From: Salinivirgaceae bacterium
GTDB lineage: Bacteria > Bacteroidota > Bacteroidia > Bacteroidales > SZUA-534
Assembly: GCA_017527435.1 (NCBI GenBank)
Contig: JAFXQB010000001.1
Location: 316,696 to 380,695 of the forward strand
Length of the DNA: 64,000 nucleotides
Reading direction: 5' to 3'
Shown: piece by piece, positions 60,374-64,000 of the stretch
Layout: each line of letters begins with the position of its first letter
How positions within the stretch are numbered: the first letter of the stretch is position 1
Made by a program: the position numbers and the translations under genes
Notes under the pieces: generated by a model
What the model saw: the letters and a program-made list of their open reading frames with translations, nothing else
What the model was told of the DNA's origin: nothing
The model's database searches: none

Positions 60374-62281
60374 CTACTGTTTTTTAGGCAGTTTCACAAA
60401 AATATTAATGCTCACGCCCTGCATAATGTCGAACACGTTCTCGTCTTTTGAGCCGTCGGGCGCGGATTCCAACTTGCGCGAGTTGCCGTGAAGGTCGAGA
60501 ATGTAAATCTTGTCGAAAGCGCGCATCAACTCGCTACGCATCTGGCGGTGTGTTATCCCATCAATGAACGAGTTGTTGCTAATGTAGGCCACAATGCCCT
60601 CGCCGTTGCGCTCTACATAATATTGCGCAAGGCGTATGAATTTGATATAATCGTCTTCGATATTGAGTTTCTTTTCGTTTAGGTTCTTCTTGTAATCATC
60701 CAACAGTCCGCTAATCCATTCGCCTTTGTTGTTGCTGCTCACGCTGTAAGGCGGATTGCCAATCATTACCATAACAGGGTAGTCGCGCTTGATAACGTTG
60801 GCCTCGCTTGCCTCGCGGCTCAACCACTGGGCAAAGAGCGTGTGCGGGTTTCGGGTGCTCTCTTCGAGCGAGTTGGTCAGGTAAACGTGCAGTCGCTTGT
60901 CCGATTTGTGCTGATAGCCTGTTTCGGTGAGCAGCATATCGAGTTTCAAGTGGGCCACGGCGTAGGAAGCCATCAGAATCTCGAATCCGTTGAGCCTCGG
61001 AATCAGGTGCTGCTCAACATATTGCTGCCAAATGCCCTGCTGTCCACGGAAGTGGTCGTAAATCTGGTTCACCACCTCGGCAAGGAAAGTGCCTGTGCCT
61101 GTTGCGGGGTCGAGAATCTGCACGCGGTGAAACCGCTGTTTCATATGCTTCATTCCGTCGGCGGTGCGGCGGTCGCGGCTCTGCTCGGCAACCACTTCGC
61201 GCTCCACCATCGAGTAGTCGGCCAAACCTTCGGGCAGGCCGAAATCGGTTTTCAAAATCTCATCGACAGCCCTCACAATGAACTCCACCACGGGCTGCGG
61301 CGTGTACCAAACGCCTTTGGCCTTGCGCAGCCGCGCGTCGTATTCCGAAAGGAAATCCTCGTAGAAGTGAATCATCGGGTCGTGGTGGCGCTTGTCGGTG
61401 CTGTAGGTGTCCATAATCTTCTGAAGATTGGTGGCACGGAACACCGTCACCAAATCGTCAACGACCCACGCAATACGCTCGTCAAGGTCGTTGCCCGCCA
61501 AATTGTTGAAAATCTGGCGCAGGAACGGGTTGGTTTTGGGAATGAGTTTTGCGGCCTCCTCGCGGCTGAAATCTTCGGGCGTCTCGTCGTGCAAGCGCGC
61601 GGCAAACATTCCGTAAACAATGGTCTGCGCGTAAATGTCGGCAAATTCCGATTTTGTAAGTTCTTGAATCAGAATATCTTTGAAAGCCGTGTATTGTCCC
61701 TGCAGGTTGTCGTTTTCGTAGGTTTCGGCCTCATCGTTCATTGCCGTGTCGATAATGTTGGCCAACAATCGGGCTTTGGCGGCCATCAGTTTTGCCAACT
61801 TCGACGCCGAAGTAATGCTTTGAATGGCCGAAGTGGCCAAATGCTCAATCATTCCCGCAAACTTTTCCTCGGCGCCGTCAATGCCCACAATGTTGTTGCC
61901 TTTTATCTCGGCAACTCGCACACTGTCAATAAATTCACCGTACTCATACAAATGAAAGTCGAGATAATCGGTAAAGATAATATGGTCGAGCGCCTGCTTG
62001 TAGCGGTCGAACTGCTCCTTGTGACCGTTTTTGTTGCGGCCGTCAAGGTCGGCGTCGTTCACATCTTTGGCCTCGACAAAGAAAACGGGCAGGTGGTCCT
62101 TTTCTCGCGAGATTATGTAGTCGGGCGCACCGCACTCGAAATGGGCGGGTTCGTTGGTAACCACCATTTTGGGTAACAGGCTCTGCAACAAGTCTTTGAG
62201 CGCTGGTCGGTAAGAGTGCTCGCGCGCCAAACCCGTGCGGTACTGCTGATTCAGGTCGGCAATGTATTGTTTCAAGTTCAT
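60374..62281 (-). CDS. N-terminal half of a split nuclease-methyltransferase (type IIG/ISP-like)
   Basis: 635 aa. A PD-(D/E)xK-type nuclease at the N terminus (Asp54 in GAPDYII; E70-A-K72 in FFVEAKD), a helical coupler (about 110-330), then an N6-adenine methyltransferase: motif I ILDPATGTGTFL (389-400) and motif IV NPPYS (509-513). No helicase motor is present, unlike classical type ISP. The chain stops at SINIFVKLPKKQ, right where related single-chain enzymes continue into the VFHxDLYG segment. That continuation is encoded at 58290-59495, after the BRO-N gene. Confidence 0.88.
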   Translation of the reverse strand: MNLKQYIADLNQQYRTGLAREHSYRPALKDLLQSLLPKMVVTNEPAHFECGAPDYIISREKDHLPVFFVEAKDVNDADLDGRNKNGHKEQFDRYKQALDHIIFTDYLDFHLYEYGEFIDSVRVAEIKGNNIVGIDGAEEKFAGMIEHLATSAIQSITSASKLAKLMAAKARLLANIIDTAMNDEAETYENDNLQGQYTAFKDILIQELTKSEFADIYAQTIVYGMFAARLHDETPEDFSREEAAKLIPKTNPFLRQIFNNLAGNDLDERIAWVVDDLVTVFRATNLQKIMDTYSTDKRHHDPMIHFYEDFLSEYDARLRKAKGVWYTPQPVVEFIVRAVDEILKTDFGLPEGLADYSMVEREVVAEQSRDRRTADGMKHMKQRFHRVQILDPATGTGTFLAEVVNQIYDHFRGQQGIWQQYVEQHLIPRLNGFEILMASYAVAHLKLDMLLTETGYQHKSDKRLHVYLTNSLEESTRNPHTLFAQWLSREASEANVIKRDYPVMVMIGNPPYSVSSNNKGEWISGLLDDYKKNLNEKKLNIEDDYIKFIRLAQYYVERNGEGIVAYISNNSFIDGITHRQMRSELMRAFDKIYILDLHGNSRKLESAPDGSKDENVFDIMQGVSINIFVKLPKKQ

Positions 62282-62426
62282 TTTGCTGATTATAAGATTT
62301 GTATGTTTTAGATTCGAGATTTGCTATTGTTTTCTCAAAACTAAAAAGAAAATGGTAAAAACACGGAAAACGCACGAAAAAGACAGAGCGGATTGTTTAT
62401 AAAAAACAAAAATGGCCGCCGTCGCT

Positions 62427-62816
62427 TTACACCATCGCAACATTTTGTTTATTGAAAATGCAAGTCCAGCCAAACTTGTGGCTTAAGTCGCGAAGCAGTT
62501 CACGGTCGCGCACAGGAATGGTGATTGAAACCGTTTCGCGTTGGCTGTTGCGTTCTGCAATGGCCGCAGTGTCAAGGTCGTATTGTGTTTGAAGGTTCAT
62601 CCAGATGTCGGCAGGAATGTTGAGAGCCTTTTCCAAAGCCATTGCCACACTTAACGACACACCGCGCTTGCCGTTTATGGTTTCGCTCAAAACCGATGGC
62701 TTGATGCCAGTTTCAGCGGCCAGTTGTTTCTGCGTCATACCGCGTTCTTTCAACTCATCCTTAATCATTTCGCCAGGATGTGTTGCCAAAAATGGTGTCA
62801 ATTCTTTATTTTTCAT
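62427..62816 (-). CDS. higA: HigA-family antitoxin
   Basis: 129 aa. XRE helix-turn-helix (about 12-70): HPGEMIKDELKERGMTQKQLAAETGIKPSVLSETINGKRGVSLSVAMALEKAL, the HigA pattern. A longer C-terminal part (SITIPVRDRELLRDLSHKFGW) follows. It overlaps higB by 11 bp, with the toxin gene first as usual for HigBA. It should neutralise HigB and repress the operon. Confidence 0.88.
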   Translation of the reverse strand: MKNKELTPFLATHPGEMIKDELKERGMTQKQLAAETGIKPSVLSETINGKRGVSLSVAMALEKALNIPADIWMNLQTQYDLDTAAIAERNSQRETVSITIPVRDRELLRDLSHKFGWTCIFNKQNVAMV

Positions 62817-63126
62817 AGTGTTTCGAAATTTCAATTAATAATGCGTTTACAATTATGCCGTCCGCGTCAGGCGAACTTGTGAATAGCAGGCGGTATTGTT
62901 CGTTAATCCACACAGCGTCAACGCCATTAAGGTCGCCTTTCTTTTTCGCGTAGTGCAGCGATTTGATTAGAAACAAGTCCTCAATCCGCCTCGCGGCCTT
63001 TATGAAGTTAACCACTTTGATGTAACGCTTGACAATGTCTTTCGACAGACGCTTGTATTGTTGGTCTTGCGTTGAGCCTGTAGTGTATAACTCTTCTAAT
63101 GCCGTATTTCCAAATTCGATATTCAT
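62806..63126 (-). CDS. higB: HigB-type toxin (RelE superfamily)
   Basis: 106 aa. RelE/HigB-like fold indicated by IEFGNTALEELYTTG, VKRYIKVVNFIKAARRIEDLFLIKSLHYAKKKG and VDAVWINEQYRLLF. Family members cut mRNA on the ribosome. The -7 box TATTTTTG (complement of 63131-63138) is so near the ATG at 63126 that the transcript may be nearly leaderless. Confidence 0.85.
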   Translation of the reverse strand: MNIEFGNTALEELYTTGSTQDQQYKRLSKDIVKRYIKVVNFIKAARRIEDLFLIKSLHYAKKKGDLNGVDAVWINEQYRLLFTSSPDADGIIVNALLIEISKHYEK

Positions 63127-63130
63127 TTGG

Positions 63131-63228
63131 CAAAAATAGAGTATTTCTTACAAATTATCAAATTTGCGAATTTTTCTTATGGATTATGCGAATTGTTCGA
63201 TGTTTGGTTTTGGGTATTTTGTAAGAAA
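63131..63228 (-). promoter_or_regulatory. higBA promoter region with inverted 11-bp repeats
   Basis: The -7 box TATTTTTG is the complement of 63131-63138, with TTTG about 20 nt upstream. TTTCTTACAAA (63144-63154) and TTTGTAAGAAA (63218-63228) form an inverted pair 63 nt apart, the first inside the promoter. They could be HigA operators. Confidence 0.45.
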
Positions 63229-63277
63229 ACAATAAGTTGCCAACGCATTGCATTCTCATTTCCACAATTCTCAAAAA

Positions 63278-63306
63278 AAAGGGGCACCAATCGCGCCCCT
63301 CTTTCC
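63278..63306 (-). terminator. Terminator after the GH43-like gene
   Basis: GGGGC and GCCCC arms around a 9-nt loop; on the minus strand eight T follow. It lies about 50 nt past the GH43-like stop. Confidence 0.7.
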
Positions 63307-63353
63307 AATTTAATAACTCTGTGTTCTCCGTCTCTCTCTCTGCGCCCTCTGCG

Positions 63354-64000
63354 CTATTTCCTCATTTCCCAATCCTCAATCACCATTAAATCCTTCCCCG
63401 CGTCGCCTTTGAAGATGAAATACAGGTCGTGGCGGCCCGAAACGGGTTTCAGCGCGGCCTTGAACTGTTTGAATGTCTGCGAGTCCTTTGTCTTTGCAAT
63501 GTTCACAGTGCCAAGCAGTTCGCCGTCGGCCGAATCAATGCGGACCTCAATCTGCGCCGCGCCAGCCGCCGCTGCGCTCACGGTTATCGACTTCGCGCCA
63601 GCGCCAAAATCCACGTTGCGCAGTTTCAGGCTCTCGCCGTTGTCGATGTTGTTGAGACAGATTTTGCCCTTGCCGTTGATGGTTGTTTTCAGGCCGTAGC
63701 CCCACGCCATTGTGGCGGCAGGCACCTTGCGGAACGGATTGAAAGCGTCAATCGGCTCAAGCGTAGCGTCGTGAAAATAAGGCACTTCCGCAATTGTGCC
63801 GTCGGCGTTGTAGTGCATTTCGGCCGCCGACACCGAGCGGCGCTCGTGGTGCTTGTACGTCTCAAGGTGCATAAGGTCGTAATTCAGACCGAAAACAAAC
63901 GATTTCCCCTTATAATCAATGATTCCAGGGTGGTTGCCGCGCGTGCGCTGCGTGTGGTTCATAATGTGCCCCTTGTACTGCCACGGGCCTGTCGGGCTGT
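63354..64000 (-). CDS. GH43-like glycoside hydrolase with CBM6-type C-terminus, N-terminus missing
   Basis: The open frame reaches the window edge, so only the last ~215 residues are seen. SPTGPWQYKGHIM then TRGNHPGIIDYKGKSFVFG is the end of a GH43 five-blade propeller (NHPGIID is the usual inverting-enzyme motif region). VSAAEMHYNADGTIAEVPYFHDATLEPIDAFNP links to a CBM6-like beta-sandwich ending LYFIFKGDAGKDLMVIEDWEM. Likely an exported arabinofuranosidase or xylosidase acting on plant hemicellulose; exact activity cannot be told. An internal ATG at 63962 is not the real start. Confidence 0.85.
   Translation of the reverse strand, partial: SPTGPWQYKGHIMNHTQRTRGNHPGIIDYKGKSFVFGLNYDLMHLETYKHHERRSVSAAEMHYNADGTIAEVPYFHDATLEPIDAFNPFRKVPAATMAWGYGLKTTINGKGKICLNNIDNGESLKLRNVDFGAGAKSITVSAAAAGAAQIEVRIDSADGELLGTVNIAKTKDSQTFKQFKAALKPVSGRHDLYFIFKGDAGKDLMVIEDWEMRK

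Noticed and set aside
60842..62176. A 444-codon plus-strand open frame
   Set aside because: It is the exact antisense of the restriction-enzyme N-terminal half, whose minus-strand product has intact nuclease and methylase motifs. The plus-strand translation shows no domain.

Overview
The window reads as a chromosomal segment of an uncultured member of the Bacteroidota, most likely order Bacteroidales. The evidence is: Bacteroidota-type promoters (TAnnTTTG, often with a TTG about 19-21 nt upstream) a short distance before many starts; few Shine-Dalgarno sequences; exported proteins ending in type IX secretion (T9SS)-like sorting domains; the ssb-gldE-gldD cluster; rpmB-rpmG-DUF4295-ftsY; an N-succinylornithine-type transcarbamylase; and a bacterial GGGP synthase-family protein. 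Genus cannot be read from the sequence.

Layout. 1-9.6 kb: a truncated membrane protein, a START-domain protein, two tandem CotH/lamin-tail surface proteins, tsaB and a DUF4421 protein. 9.6-17.6 kb: a LysE exporter, a LolC/E-type permease, a BspA-like leucine-rich-repeat protein, a NamZ-type muramidase and a Big2 lipoprotein, with repeat-rich spacers between them. 17.7-24 kb: a small HTH protein, the transcarbamylase, an HD / PP2C-type signalling operon, efp and a DUF4349 lipoprotein. 24-33 kb: GH115, an SGNH hydrolase-MBOAT pair, tRNA-His, a giant MORN-repeat protein and an unknown exported protein. 33-38 kb: an ECF sigma/anti-sigma pair, then a sulfur-assimilation block (Rrf2 regulator, cysK, metY). 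38-49 kb: mostly housekeeping (fabG, a VWA-like protein, pncC, rpmB, rpmG, ftsY, rimO, two ssb genes, gldE, gldD, a phosphopantetheinyl transferase, GGGPS). 49-57 kb: GH31, a second sigma/anti-sigma operon, an MntA-HepT toxin-antitoxin pair, a CDP-alcohol phosphatidyltransferase, DUF6544 and a GH35/DUF5597 enzyme. 57.5-63.1 kb: a mobile/defence block. 63.3 kb to the end: a GH43-like enzyme cut by the window edge.

The strongest unusual signals are in the accessory parts. (1) A fused nuclease-methyltransferase restriction enzyme is split in two, with a complete BRO-N/DinD-like gene between the halves and junctions of only 1-4 nt. (2) The REP-associated tyrosine transposase just downstream carries three GTAG-footed REP hairpins inside its own reading frame, in repeats whose lengths are multiples of three. 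(3) The MntA-HepT cassette lies between the intact 3' end of a phosphatidyltransferase gene and a second, diverged copy of that 3' end, like a cassette that integrates at a gene end and restores it.

The glycoside hydrolases (GH115, GH31, GH35, GH43) point to plant or host glycan use, but no SusC/SusD pair is present, so no polysaccharide utilisation locus can be drawn. All function calls come from reading motifs; no database search was run.
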